DNA of 64,000 nucleotides, taken from Watersipora subatra (lineage: Eukaryota; Bryozoa; Gymnolaemata; Cheilostomatida; Watersiporidae). The translations under genes were made by a program, and so were the position numbers. Positions 50,701-63,547 of this stretch are shown piece after piece. How positions within the stretch are numbered: the stretch's first letter is position 1; each line of letters opens with the position of its first letter. The notes below the pieces were generated by a model. The model saw only the letters and a list, made by a program, of their open reading frames with translations, was not told the origin of the DNA and made no database searches. Location of the stretch: contig NC_088711.1 in the NCBI RefSeq assembly GCF_963576615.1, positions 21,298,182 to 21,362,181 on the forward strand, read 5' to 3'.

Positions 50701-53700
50701 TGTAGAAAATTCCAAATGATAACCGAGATTGATGATTGATTTAATTGATTCTATTTATTAGCTATAGTTAAAAAATCTGAACAACGCTAAAGATGAGTCT
50801 GAATAGGGAAGCTAAGTAGGAGAACAACAAAACTGAGCTGAACTAGCAAGAAAGCGAAATGTTGCGAAATAATAGATGCGTGTAATTATTTTATGCTAAA
50901 ACTAATCTACACGTCAGAGGGACTGGTTCGGAATTCTAGGAGCGATGATTGTTAGGCCCAATTTGATTGTTCTATACTTCCAGGGATTAAACCAATTAAA
51001 ACGCCGTGATTGTTATAGGAGAGCGCATTAGTTGGCTTAATTGACCAATGACACACAAGTCGATTTCATACGTCATATATTGATGATTACCAAAACACTT
51101 TTGTTTTTTGGTAGACCTGTGTTTGGCTGGCTATATCTCAGCTTCTGGTTGGTCAATCTCCTTGATTCTTTTTTTAGAACATCAGTCAACACCTCAAGAT
51201 GAATAATAAAGCATAATAATATTATGCTTTCTCTATTCTTTAAATTATGTTAGTACTTACATAATATAAGTACTTATATTATGTAAGTACTTACATAATG
51301 TAAGTACTTACGTAATGTAAGTACCTACGTAATGTTAGTACTAACATTATAGAGACATCCTTATGGTAGATTCTAAGTTCACTAGTGTTAATTTATTATT
51401 AATTGTTGAATAAAACTGTAAGCAACACTTGCTTGTTGGTGACAAATGTGAATCGTTATATTAAGATATCCAATTTTGAAAGGCTCAAAACCTAGCCCAA
51501 TGTCTCACCTCAGAAATTACCATTTTATTACAGTTGTTCTATCATATAATAGTCCAATAGTAGATTTGTGTCCAAAAGATAAACAAGTTATAGTATGTGC
51601 ATTAGCCATACCTCTTTCTGGTTGCCTCGATAGCTCTTCAGGAATAGTTATCTCCGATCTTAGATGTCCCAAGTTCCTCTCATCACTGTCTGTGTCATCT
51701 TCACCGCTAGAAGAAGATGGCCTTCGCTTTCGTCTTTTCTTCCTTTTGCCATCTTTCTCACTCCTAGTATAACATTATTATTGATAATACAGAGTTGTAA
51801 TTATTAAATGACAACATTTACATCTATGAAGGATGAATGATCTACCTGTAAGATGGAGTTTGTCCAAAGCTGATTGTTGTGTCTTTGTCAGTGCGCATAC
51901 TTTCGTTCAGGTGGGAGGTCTTCTTTTTTATTCGCTTTCGGGAGGGTGAGACTATCTGCCTCCTGAATATAAGACATAGCTCTTGCAAAAATGATGTAAT
52001 ATTTGCATACAATACAAGTAATATTAACAGTTTTCAAGCCTTTTCTTGAAGTCGAATAACACCCCTGCGCTTAGTTGTTATTGTGTTAAATACTTATATT
52101 CCTTAATTATATATAACAACAACTACAGCCCAACAACTACAGGTGATGCAAACACTGTTGGAAAATTTGTGGTTCACTAGTTAAAGCTCATAAATTATAT
52201 AATTTATTTTATTATATAGTTCAATACATCAGAGTCTTGGCTGTCGAATGAGCCTATATTCAATACACAAAGAATAATAGAACTATGAAAAACAGGGTGT
52301 CAAAAGTATGTCCTGCAATAAAAAAAACACTTGGTTGCGGTTCCCTCAATGTGATGTCATAATTATTATTTAGCCTTACGTAGTCGATCCCTTTCACTGC
52401 CATTGAGGCTGCGCTTTTTTGTGACAATCGGTGCTGTTAAACCCAGAGGGTGAACTTTATAAACAATCTATTTCAGCAGCCAATCACAGGGTGTTATCAA
52501 TTTCGCAGCCAATTTCAGATTACCACAACTTTAGTCAATGTCATTTGTCATCCTAACAACAAACGACCCGATCTCATGGGATGTAGGGCCAAAAGTCTGA
52601 CATCACTGTTACAACTGATAATCAATAATATGGTAACATAATATATAATAATATGTGGATTAATCAGTAAACATGATCAAACATTCAATTTATAATATTG
52701 CATTAGAGTTAGAGATGCCCCGATTCTAAATTCACCAGCCGATTCAGATACCGATCCGATATACCGATCCTAATTGAAAAATAATCCGATTCAGATACCG
52801 ATTCAGATCTTTTGTGTTGCATAGATAGTAGCTCATTTTATTATGCAAATACAAACATAATGCAAAGAAAACATGATTATTATTGTATTTATTTGTTTGC
52901 ATTTATGGAAAAAAATATATACATATTCACATACTGACATACCGTGCATGTAGTAACAAAACAGTCCATGTTTCTTGTAATTTGTAAATAAAGGTAATTA
53001 CTGTTAGTGGTACAGTTCTATCTGTGATAACGAAGTCCCTCTTCTATTGTTGGATGAACTGCTGTGCCTGTACAAGTTTAGAGCAAATCAATGTTTTTTT
53101 TAAAAACCGTTAGTGATTCAATTATCTCAGTAAGACGTCTCTTTTCTTCCATCATTATCAATGTAGCCGAGCGTACTGAAGGGGGATTCCCTTGCAACAG
53201 ATGTTGGAGGACAGGCTACATACCGATACGCCACTGGGGTTACCGTTTTTTGTACAATACAAACGATCGATTGTATCGTCCGGATCAAGAGAGTGATAAA
53301 TAACTTTATGCGTCGACTGTTTAAATTACTTTCGTAATGCTAGTAAATAGAAATATTACACTGCGTTCTTGTTTCCCATTTTTGTTATCTTGTTCGTGAT
53401 TGCTTGCAATAAAACCTATCGTTGTAATTGGGAAATACCACACTTTTTGTTTACGTGCTGGCTAAAAAGTTTCCTTCGCTGTGTTGATCAGGCTATAGAC
53501 ATGAAATAAATTGTGTGGCAGGCCTGAAATTCATTAAGTAAAAGTAAGAAGCTTACAGCTGATGATTTTTTATTAGTATAGCAGGCTAAAATACAGTTTT
53601 CTGCTAAATGGTTGATCTGTAAAAAGTATCGGAAGGTTCAGATTTTTTAAGAAAAGATCGGCCGATACCGATTCAGATACTTGACACTCATATCAGCACC

Positions 53701-56700
53701 GATACCGATTCCGATACCAAAATCGGGGCAACTTTAATTTTAGTATTACTTGCTACAAAAATCAACACTGTTTTTCATTATTGCAATTGTATTATCCTTT
53801 CTGTAACTTTTTTATTTCACAACACCAAAGGAATGAGAAGCAATTAAATCAGAAAATCATATTGGGACCCGTTACCACCAGTAACAAGCTCAAAACATGA
53901 CTGTTTTTGGTTTAACAATAGGCGGTCCAAGCGTCATTTATGCCGAAATAGATTGTTTATAAATTTCACCAACCTAGAGAGAGCTAATAATAAACTAGGA
54001 TTCTAGATAATCAACAATGCCCGGGATCGTGCTAACGCCGACCAATACAAACACATGTTCTGGGTTAATTAATTATGCTTCAATAAATATACTGTCGTTG
54101 ATACAGGTAATGAAATCAAATCAATTAAATTGTGACCTGCGGTTGCGTGGCCATAGGACTATATGTTAATCGCACTTTCGAGAGATCATGCAATGCTTGA
54201 AATTAATTAGTCTCAGTCGTGCCCCTCAACATCACAATAAAAAGAGAGGGCTAGTACATAATATCATCGGAAAACGTAGTATGGTGCTTGGAATCTGAGT
54301 TATTTATCATAGAAATAATCTGTACTGTACATGGAGAGCTAATGACACTGATTCCTTTGCCATCTTCATTGGTTCTCTAGAGTTGTCCTACCTTCGTCTG
54401 CCACTGGCGTCATTATCGTAGTTGATAAATAAAAGCGGTAAGCAACAAAATAAGCAGTAAGAGCATACAACATCGAATATAAAAATTGTGACATCACAAT
54501 TTTCGAGTCTATACCATTGAACATTTCTGAGGTAGAGCTCTGGGGAAATCCTATAAACACCAACCAACATCTGTCTCACCATGTCAAACAATGGTTCATT
54601 CGAAAGCCAAGACTCTGATATATTGAAATATATGATTAAAAAAATTATGTAATTTATGTGCTTCAAATTAAAACTGCCATTTTTAAAGATCAAATTACAC
54701 AAAATTTTAGTAGATTTTACCAGAAAATATCGGTGTTTTCTTATCATTTGCGATCGCTTTTTTGTTTGAGGAGATCTGACTGTCAGGGTGTTTCAAGATT
54801 AAAAGTGATAAAGCTTAATCACAATTAAAACATTCAGAATAAAAATACGTGCGACATCATTAGTTGTTATCGTTGCGATAGTTGATACTAGGTATTGCGT
54901 TCACACACCATGGTACCAGGTATTGCGTATTGGTGTTGGCACATATCAGGTATTGCGTTCAAGTGGCAGTGTTACGCGTCTCTATTCTTTCTGTCTCTTT
55001 GCAATTATAAACATCATAATCACACTTTTGTTTGATCTGAGTGTTTGAACTGCGATCAGGTTTTGTCGATTTTCATCTATTAACATCATGGAAGTCAGGT
55101 CACTTCAAGCTTCAAAACGAATTTTTGCGTTTTAATCGCGATAAGTTTTATCGTTTTCATATTGAAACATCTTGGGAATCAGATCACCGCAAATGATAGA
55201 AAAATACCGATACATTTGATTAAATTTACTACGAGTTTTGTGCATGTTCATCTTTAAAGAAGCATAGATTGTCAATCTGTGACCACACATTCAAGTGATT
55301 AAACGTTTCTCAGTTTTACCTAAGTCTTTCTCAATAGATTTAATTTTGCCTTCGAATTCAAACAAATGTGTTCCATATTTAGTCCTTAAATACTGGGATT
55401 TTATTGTATATTGATTATAGTCTAAATTTATGGCATGAAAAAAAACAATTGAAATAAGAAAATATGGAGGAAGCTTTAACAACTGAGAAGTTTTAAGAAA
55501 AATATTACAGCCTTGGAACATCACTGATTACTGAGAACTCTACTTTCCTATTCTTTGAAAAAATATTTACCAAAGTATTTTAACAACAAAACAGAAAACT
55601 AGTTCATATTTTCGAAGAATAATTGAAATTTGTAATCACAACTTTGACAAAAATATGACCTCCACTTTGCTTCAACAGTCATATTGGTGGTTTAGCAAGG
55701 TTTAATCAGAGCAGCATGCATATCGCTGGATATCATCTATAGCTTTAACTCTATGTTATGTTCTTGGTAGGCCATGCTTGCACCAGAGGTTCTCACAGAA
55801 CACCCATTAAAAATCATTCAATCTAACCATTTAATCAGGTATTTTTACATGCTGTGAAAATACCAGTCTAGGCAAATACGTGGCATCAAAAGTTAAGACA
55901 AAAGCATGAAACAGAAATACTATTTTTGCAGTATTTCAGGAGCTTTTTCTCGACAATCTTGAGCGCATGGTATCTTTAAAATAACTATTTGAATGAAACA
56001 AGCTATCGTAATTTGAAATATGCGTTGATAAGAATGTAAAATACTAAAAACATGTCAGAATGCGATAACCTTTTTTTAATAATTAGGTCAACTTACCTAC
56101 AGCAAAGGCAGGTTAGAACAAGAGTAAGTACAACAGATGCAGCCACCAGACATATGATGACGATAAGCCAGAGTGTACTTAAAGTAGCACTGGCTTTCGT
56201 GGTGGCTGAATCAACATCTGTAATATCTTTGGAGGAGGAGGTAGGAACAATCTCATCGCATACCCTTCCCCGGTAGCCATCGTAACATGAACAGGTTTGG
56301 ATGGTTGTACAGCGCTGAAATCGGATTACATCCGTTGTTACTGATGATTTGAGAATGTGGTTACCAAATACAAATTGTTTTGTTTTGAACGGTTTAAAAA
56401 ATTTATAATTTGAAAAATACTTCAGTGTTGGTTATACAATAGGTTGAGTCTGCAGCGCTATGGATAAGGTATGAGTCTGCAGCGCTATGGATAAGGTATG
56501 AGCGCGCGTGGTATGAAAATGAGATTATTTGCCACAAATCTTATGAACAATGAACGAAGGTGACACAGGATTGATATAAGCTGAGAATCAAGTAAAAAAA
56601 CAGAGTATACCAGGCTAGACATTGTCCCCTATTGTCAATAGATCCGATTATCCAGAATAATCAGCTGGAATCCAACTGAACATCAATCATGACTAGACTG

Positions 56701-59700
56701 TCTCTGACAACTGACAAGTAGGCATTGCATCATACGTACTTATGCTGACCACAACCAACCATAGATCACATCAGAGCCTTTTACCTCCTCGCAACAGAAT
56801 TGTGTATTACCTAAATATAATCCACTACCTATTTGTAATCCCTCTCCGTAATAGAGAGTTTTGACTCGTGTCACTCAAAATAAACACCTTTAAACTACTT
56901 AGACTACGCCTTTAGACTACTCGCAGCTGCAACAGATTGCATGGATATACTTTGTTGTGCAATGTTAGCAAAGCGTATAGTGCCAGAATTGCTAAGTCGT
57001 CGGTAATCACTGAGTTGTGTGCACATGTTGAGTTGCTGTGCGATAGGTGTTTCAATGAACATTCAATGAAGCTCTTTGTTAAAAAAGATATAGATTTCTA
57101 TGCCAGAGGAACTGCTCAAATCGAAATAAGAACGAATGATGCATGGAAATTGTTTAAAATAAGACCAACTAAAGTGTGGAAAGTGTTTAAAATGGAATAG
57201 CTTGCACAGCATTTTCCTGCGCATCATTCACAGGTGCCGTTTGTATCTTTCGTAGGTATAAAACATTCAGAAAAATTCATCTTGTCATTCCATCTTGCAG
57301 ATGACAAACTTGCGGATTAGCCGTGCCATGGAAACACAACTCTTAAAGGTGTGGATAAGTCACCTACCCCGTAGCCTGAGCAGGTCCTGTTGTCATTACC
57401 CAGCGGACAATCATTAGTCAATGGTGGAGAATCGACACACTTGTGGGCGAGGCATATTTTCCGATCCCCACACTTTGTCCCATCCGCTGCCATTCCCAAA
57501 CTGGTTAAGTCCCCTTCATTTGGAGTAGTGATAGACCTTACAAGAGGGGACGCAGATGATATATTTATGTAGATATGTAAATGTAAATATGTATATGTAA
57601 CATAATGTAAACACAATAGCATCTCAACATAAAGCGTGACGTGTGTTTTTAAAGAACAATTTAAGAAAGTGAAATATATAGCACTGCCTCTAGTTTGCGA
57701 GCATCACACTCGTTACACAGCATCACACTAGCTCGACTGATTGACAGAGAGTAAATTGGACCAATCCCACTCTTCCTGGTCTGTGAGACATGAGAACAGT
57801 TAATGTGTACAAAGTATTATACTCCGACTCACTTGCATGTGAGTTCAGCATTTCCATTGCCACCAGCCATGGTAGACGAGTATCCTAACTCTGAGTGAAT
57901 TGGTCGTGAGGCACCCCCTTCGCATTGAAGCAGCCCACAGAATGCATCTCTGCAAGCATTAAACGCAATGTTAAATAAAGTTGGCCAATCAACAGAAGGT
58001 ACAGGTTAATTCCAGAGTCTCGAAATATGTTGAATTAGTGACAGCCTTTATAGATTCAATACTTTTTCATCATTTTGAGCGTACTCGCTGACTTTTGTAA
58101 GCTTACAAATACCAAACTTAGTTGAATTCAATCACATCCTAAATTTTCAAATGACCAGCGAGCAAAAGAAGACATGCTTACAAAAACTACATCCGGATAA
58201 ACGCATTTTGATATCTAACATTATATAACGCAAATCAATTAAAGTGATGCAAGTCAATTGAATACAAGGCTAAAGTACGCTCTGCTAGCATTCATGGCAT
58301 GAAAATATATGTGAAGACAACTCTTCAGGTGAAATGGCTTTTTAGCTCAGTACAGTCAAACATGAATAACTAGCCCTCGGATAGCTCGAACACATGGTTA
58401 ACTCGAACGGTTTCTTTGGTCCGTTCCCAAGTAATGATAAATTGCTTTAAATAACTCGACCTCAACTCTGTTAACTCGAACAGTTTTTTGCCCAACGGCT
58501 ACCAAGAAGGTTGTTTATCGCTTTAAAAAATCACTTTTTTCCAAGCCATAGAGGTAAACCTCAACTTTTCGTAATTCATAGGCGTCGTTATTACCACCAT
58601 CGACAAAATATTTTTGTCAACGACTTTTCTAAAGGTTTGGTGAAATTTGATTTTTACCAAACATCCGCTTAGGATCGCCCTTCGGAAGCAAGAAAAAGTG
58701 AGGTAACCTTCGCATAAACTTCAAGAAAAATCGGCAAAGTTGATCTTGGTTAAAACGCTCAAAAGAAAAAGATGTCTTTTTTTCTGAGCATTTCAACAAC
58801 GATCAAGTTTTGCCAATTTTAATCTAAAAAACGTCCTGGCAATAACATCACCTCAAACAACAAACCAATCTCAAATGATAGAAAAATCTCTATACTTTTT
58901 GATAAGTTTTAAACTTTACATTAGAAGCATTTAATTTGAATTTATGCTTTTGATTTATATTATAGTTTGTATATGTACATGCATCTACTAATAAATAAAT
59001 ACATGGACTTGTGACAGTGCTCTGATAACTTGAACGCTCTGATAACTCAAACACTTTCGCCGGTCCCATGAAGTTCGAGTTATCCATGTTTGACTATATA
59101 TAAAACACTAAAATTGTGGATGAGATTAAAAATTGTTTACCCATATTTATTTGTTTTTTGTTTCTGTTATTGTTATTTCTGAAATAACAGTGTAAGCTGC
59201 CGATGTGTTACCAATGAAAACAATCATAATAAAGACATTTCACTGTTCACTGCGATATTATGTGACATTGACTCTGAGAATGATATTTTAGTCAGGGTAA
59301 AATTTAGTCTGCATGAAACAAAATCCTTGACATATTTAATAAGAACTCACTGAATGTCACACTTGATAGGTGAATCATTTGGGTCAAGGCCGCAGTGCCC
59401 AAACATTGTGCCATCTACATTGTTTTTCTCATAGCATTGCCTGTCAGCAACAGAGGCGCTGTCACCCCAATACTGCTGACACAGTGACTCATGAGAGGGA
59501 CAGTATCCCTGATAGCAATAGCCCTCAGGACATGGCTCGCCGTCTGCTATAAATGCGTCTGCAGGGCACTAAAACATAATAACCTCATCATTCGCCATAT
59601 TCCCATGTATACAGAATAGTTGCAAAAATGCATCAGCACTGAGTCTACAAAGATTCACAAAGACTATAACTTCCAGCTTTTAAGGGGTAAACTTTAGGTC

Positions 59701-62700
59701 TAGAAACATCAGTGATCATGTTATTCTGTGTATCATTATAGCAACTATTATTGTAGCTTCTCAGATGTTGCGAGTGAATCATAACAAAAAAGATGCTATA
59801 AGAACTTTACAACTTCACTAACACAATCGTTACCAAGATTAAAAATCCAACTATACTCCTATTCAACTGTAGCCAGTATTGTAATTGTCTAAAGTTGAAT
59901 AGTCAAAAGCTAAAGTCGAAGTATCTGTTGCCATTTCCAAAAGGTCAAGTACATAAAGTTAAACTTCTGACACATTGTGGTGTTTATTTCTGATATAATC
60001 CTGTTGTTAATTACCAGTCCAGTCACAAATATTATTGGTGAAACATGCATTTGTATTTCGCATTAAACTTAAAAATTACCAGCTTTAAACAAATAAAAAA
60101 TCAGAGACATAAAAAATTCTACAGATTTTTGTTTACACAAACAATGTGCATAATCTTACACCCACCCAGGATCTCACTCACCCCGAGATTCCCCCCTCTT
60201 ACACTCTCGCACTCCTTACTCTGTAGTTTTGTCAACTTTAAAAACCCATTTTTAAAATCAGAAACCCACCACGGCATTATAATTCTTAAATAACGGGGAT
60301 TCTGGTAAGTGCAAACAGGTCTTTATAAGTTTACTGCCGTGATCAGAAACTAATATATAGTCCATAAATTTCCATTTCAAATGCCGCATGTACACATTGT
60401 CAGTGCAGCATGTACACACTGTCAGTGCAGCATGTACCCACTGTCAGAGCAGCATGTACACACTGTCAGTGCAGTATGCATTAGACACTATGTTTATTTG
60501 TCTACTAGATACAGCATACTTTATTGTCGCACATACTAGTACACTACCAGAAAATTTCAGAGAATATTAGCAGCTGCTTTTGACTAGTAGTTCATTCATC
60601 AGCTGACTATTCAGAGTTGGTTGACCAAGTGTGATCGAGTAGGAGTTGTCTATACCTTTTTATGTCACTAATCATGCTCTGGCCACACATTACAATGCTA
60701 GTGAGCTGTGGCATTTAACGATGCTGATTTGCAGACCAGGTTTTACACTTCTCCCTAATAAGAATTACCTGGTTTACAATAAATTAGGGCTTCGGTCGGT
60801 ACCATCAAGTATATAAGAGATTTATACTGTTATTATTAGCATTACGTTTACAAATTGTAAGTACCATTTGACTGCTTGTATCATGCCTCGGCCGTTCAGT
60901 AGTGTGCAGTGATGAACATTCTAGTTTTCCTAGTTTACAGAGCATCAAGACTTTTATTAAACAGGAGTAGACAGCAGCTAAGTGTGCACCTCTGCAGTTT
61001 CATAACTATAGGCTACTTAACACCTCACAACCAGGTAAGCGGGTTGAAAGCTCCTCACCAAATGAATGAGGTGTCTGGTCCAAGGGATATATACATATAC
61101 GATAAGTGCCAATAAATGAATTAGATGTAGGTGTTTACACTCTGCTAATGCAGCCTTTTTGAGCAGTGCGCTGAAACGGAAGTTCATGTAATCTTTGGCT
61201 TATAGAAATCTGGCAACACGCCTGCTATACCAAAGTGATGCTTCGTATGCGAAATATTGCAATAGATTTTTTTCATACTGCCTACAAACAATACTTTGGT
61301 AGTAACAAATCATCCACGTTGTTGGAAGGTAAGAAAACCAGATCATTCAACATCTCATTAAATTCAGCTACAGGTAGTAGTTTATCACTTCTTTGTAAAT
61401 ATCAGTCTACCAATAAAACCTAGCAAAACAGCTTTATAAATGTATATTTTAAAACGTTGTTAATGGTAAAAAAATTCTATGTATAGCTTTACATTACACC
61501 AATTACTGGGTGGGTTGATATTCATGACAACAATTCCCAAGAAAACAGGTTTGATAAAAAGAAAGCCTAACATTTGTGACAATTGAACATGAAATGCAAT
61601 AGCTAAAACCAGTGTGGTGATTGGCTGCAATAGTTCTTATCCATGTACTGATTGGCTGTCAGAGCTCTTACCAGTCACAGCAAATTGATAGAATCTCTCG
61701 ATACTGACATCTAGGCGATCGTTATTGCTGTCAGCCATTGGCATGAATTCCGCTGAGTTCACACGACAATCTATTGAATGTTTTGAGAAGCCATGCATCA
61801 AAAGTTGCAGCATTTTAAGCCAGTCCCTATTTGAAATACATCACTTTAAAACTACTAACCTCTCCAATAACTCCATCACAGTATTCCGCAGCATCGCACT
61901 CCCCTTTAGCTTCTCTGCAGACGTCATTAGATTGTTTGGGGAGACACTGATGGCAGCAGGGCCCACTACTACATTTAGCCCAGAATTTCAGCAGACAAGT
62001 ATTGGGGTCGCAACAAGGGTCAACCTTCTCGCAGTTCTACAACACACAGGTTAGCTACAACACATAGTTTCAAAGTGACCACTATACTGCACTTAACGCA
62101 ATATGATCATATAAAGTGATTTACTTTGAACAGCCTACAGTAAGAGTGTTTCCATGTATGGCGTTTCTGTGCAAATTTTATTTCTATTTAAAATCAAATG
62201 CTGTGTTGCAGTGAGTATTAAAATATGCTCATATTTCACATTAGTAAGTTCTAGTGGTTGCGCTATTACGGACTTGTATCTGGGTAAATGAGTGTCGGGT
62301 TGTCATAGCGACCAGTTGCTAGTTACGATATCGTGTGGTAATGACTGATTGTTCTCTAAATTTGCAAAGTTCTCTAGACAATGTATATGGAAATTACTCA
62401 TTAAACCGTAAGTAAAAATGACGAGGCTACCGGCGAAATGGAAGGTAAGATGTCATGCAAAGACTAAAACGCTAATTGAAAAGGTTTAGTGAGACGGCAG
62501 AACTAATTTACCAGATGAATCAAAGAGTTCACAGTTGCATTTCTATCGTGCTTTTTATCTTGAAAGCTTCAAAAAGGTCCTTGCAAGTGGAACTTCTAGA
62601 ATAAAATATCCTAAACAACCGTTAAAAGTCTATAATTGTATTACAGACCTCCGATAGTAAGACCTCCAATAGTGTGCAAATAATCTGTCAGGCCTGAGTA

Positions 62701-63547
62701 ATACATATGAAACGTGTCTCATGATGGCCATCATAGATTAATAGCACTTTTAATTTGAAAACCTATTAGTGATTAAAATTAGAATTTTAAAAGTATAATA
62801 ATTGTTTATTTAGCAAATTATTTCTTGTTGATAAATGGAAAGCTAAATTAAGACCATAGAAGCATGCGGCAGCAATAAATAATATTTACTTATTGCGCTA
62901 ATGAATAAGATTTTGTAGTGCAATCACAAAATCTTCAACTCTTTCACTTTGAAATTGTTTGCCTTCCAGGAAACATTCATGGTATCGCATACATCTACAT
63001 GACCGATGAAGCCAAGCTTGTCATCAGAAATTAAGTTACTAAACACAATAAAAAGCGAAGAATGGGGACTAACCGCTGCTGGTCCGCAGTCACACTGTTC
63101 CCCCCGTTCTACGAAGCCGTTGCCACAGAACTGTGGGAATGGGTTGAGAGCTGGTTCGTCTAACAGGCAGGCTCCTAATCCGACTTGCGTCAGCATTTCC
63201 AAGCGAGATCGGCTGCAACTTGAAAACTTTGTGGGAGAATTGCTGCTTCTGCAAGACATAAGATATATCAGGCAACAGCAGTTTAACGCGGTACTTTGTG
63301 ATTTATAGTTTGGTAATTGTACATTTCCTGTAGCCTAACCATTCACTGTCAACATTCTAACAAAGGATCTGATTGCCCTTGACAACCAAAATTTCAAAAC
63401 ACGTTGCAAGGAGCTAGTAACCAATGGCAATTGTATGCTATCAACAAGACTGATTTTAATTTCACAGTCTTGTCATCCATACACCTTCACATACTCACAT
63501 GCTACGATCCATGATGCATCCAAAGTTCTTATCTTCACATTCACAGT
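47751..63547 (-). CDS. ADAM: ADAM metalloprotease-disintegrin (5' part beyond window)
   Basis: Ten coding exons in transcript order: 63547-63499, 63248-63074, 62036-61860, 59568-59351, 57949-57833, 57500-57368, 56314-56097, 51962-51846, 51763-51612, 48547-47751 (2153 nt, phases all agree). Blocks in order: end of the protease domain (CECEDKNFGCIMDRS, then KFSSCSRSRLEMLTQVGLGA); disintegrin (CGNGFVERGEQCDCG); Cys-rich (GEPCPEGYCYQGYCP, then DAFCGLLQC and DGTKCGDRKIC); EGF (CSGYGRCTTIQTCSCYDGY); a single transmembrane helix (LIVIICLVAASVVLTLVL); and a cytoplasmic tail of about 355 residues. The protease core with HExxH is off the right edge. ADAMs shed or bind cell-surface proteins. The subfamily is not assigned. 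Confidence 0.93.
48548..51611. repeat. ADAM intron with 'GTATAAGCCGC' MITE and a 1.4-kb long-TIR element
   Basis: At about 48745-49325 a repeat starts ATACCGTAAATCCTTGAGTATAAGCCGC in form and ends GTGTGGCCTACG, a type common in invertebrate genomes (TIR MITE, left arm stronger than right). From about 49880 to 51241 lies the separate long-TIR element listed below. Confidence 0.6.
49780..51350. mobile_element. Long-TIR element (about 190-bp arms) bounded by TAAGTAC tandem repeats
   Basis: The left arm about 49880-50073 and the right arm about 51057-51241 are inverted copies. AGAATAGAGAAAGCATAATA pairs with TATTATGCTTTCTCTATTCT, and GCTGAGATATAGACAGCCAA with TTGGCTGGCTATATCTCAGC. Outside each arm lie tandem runs of TAAGTACTAACATAATA-type units (49786-49870 and 51240-51345). 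The interior of about 1 kb has no recognised ORF. It appears non-autonomous; the superfamily is not identified. Confidence 0.8.
52449..53970. mobile_element. Nested TIR element with 9-bp target duplication
   Basis: TIRs GGTGAACTTTATAAACAATC (52449) and complement of GATTGTTTATAAATTTCACC (ending 53970). The direct duplication is AACCCAGAG (52440-52448) / AACCTAGAG (53971-53979), one mismatch. A 9-bp duplication suggests a Mutator-like element, but no transposase is present. It is itself interrupted by the hAT element. Confidence 0.75.
52710..53736. mobile_element. hAT-type non-autonomous element (innermost)
   Basis: Ends TAGAGATGCCCCGATTCTAA and complement of ATCGGGGCAACTTTA. Subterminal arrays of CCGATACCGATTCAGATAC are typical of a widespread hAT family. 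8-bp flanks ATTAGAGT (52702-52709) and ATTTTAGT (53737-53744) fit an hAT target duplication with two differences. The 1027-bp interior has only short ORFs. Confidence 0.8.
54667..56096. other. ADAM intron remainder
   Basis: AT-rich. At 54890-54965 there are three copies of ATACCAGGTATTGCGT-like text (CAGGTATTGCGTTCA). Otherwise nothing was recognised. Confidence 0.45.
56097..56314 (-). other. ADAM: ADAM EGF plus transmembrane exon
   Basis: One exon encodes the end of the EGF-like module (CSCYDGYRGRVCDE), a Ser/Thr-rich juxtamembrane stalk, the single transmembrane segment and a Cys-rich inner edge (CLCC). It is phase 0 in and phase 2 out. The stalk would be the expected shedding/O-glycosylation region. 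Confidence 0.88.
56445..56505. repeat. Short tandem duplication, 27 bp x 2
   Basis: GAGTCTGCAGCGCTATGGAT + AAGGTAT occurs twice head to tail in the ADAM intron. Confidence 0.85.
58351..59095. mobile_element. TIR MITE family B, copy 2
   Basis: TA-flanked TIRs CAGTCAAACATGAATAACTA (from 58353) and complement of GAGTTATCCATGTTTGACTA. It shares CTCGAACGGTTTCTTTGGTC and TTTTTTGCCCAACGGCTACC with copy 1 (27060-27617), but is about 190 bp longer, with extra interior sequence at about 58625-58800. It lies in the ADAM intron. Confidence 0.83.
59569..61859. repeat. ADAM intron with 22-bp tandem repeat at 60384-60480
   Basis: Four units of GCATGTACACACTGTCAGTGCA with small changes; TGTACACACTGTCAGTGCAG recurs. 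The rest of this 2.3-kb intron has no recognised element. Confidence 0.75.
61860..63248 (-). other. ADAM: ADAM disintegrin-domain exons
   Basis: Exons 63248-63074 and 62036-61860. After the canonical CGNGFVERGEQCDCG the domain continues with CEKVDPCCDPNTC, CHQCLPKQSNDVC and the loop REAKGECDAAEYCDG. The loop carries ECD at its tip rather than RGD, as in most non-RGD ADAMs, so integrin binding would be through the xCD type. Disintegrin cysteines appear conserved. Confidence 0.88.
62037..63073. other. ADAM intron between disintegrin exons
   Basis: AT-rich; nothing recognised. Confidence 0.4.

Larger units (their letters stand above)
47751..51962 (-). other. ADAM: ADAM cytoplasmic-tail exons
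   Basis: Exons 51962-51846, 51763-51612 and 48547-47751. The tail begins with a strongly basic stretch (SPSRKRIKKKTSH, then DGKRKKRRKRRPSSSSGEDD) resembling a nuclear-localisation or phosphoinositide-binding patch. It continues with a Cys/Ser cluster, SH3-type prolines (EIPPPVEF, HHRPPAPNYLKK) and ends SDESITV. The C-terminal ITV fits a class II PDZ ligand. There are several Tyr sites (YDRPNIV, YKPTVADYSD). Confidence 0.85.
52189..54666. mobile_element. TIR transposon copy 2, interrupted by nested elements
   Basis: Left TIR TTAAAGCTCATAAATTATAT onward and right TIR ending AATTATGTAATTTATGTGCT match the element at 2517-3456 in inverted orientation. Shared interior blocks include GACAATCGGTGCTGTTAAAC and TGTTCTGGGTTAATTAATTA. 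It is split by the insertion at 52449-53970. It lies in the ADAM intron between the transmembrane and first cytoplasmic exons. Confidence 0.8.

Noticed and set aside
57317..57622. 101-codon minus-strand ORF taken whole as a gene
   Set aside because: Only 57500-57368 is coding (ADAM Cys-rich/EGF exon); the residues before DGTKCGD's exon start and after CSGYG are intronic readthrough.
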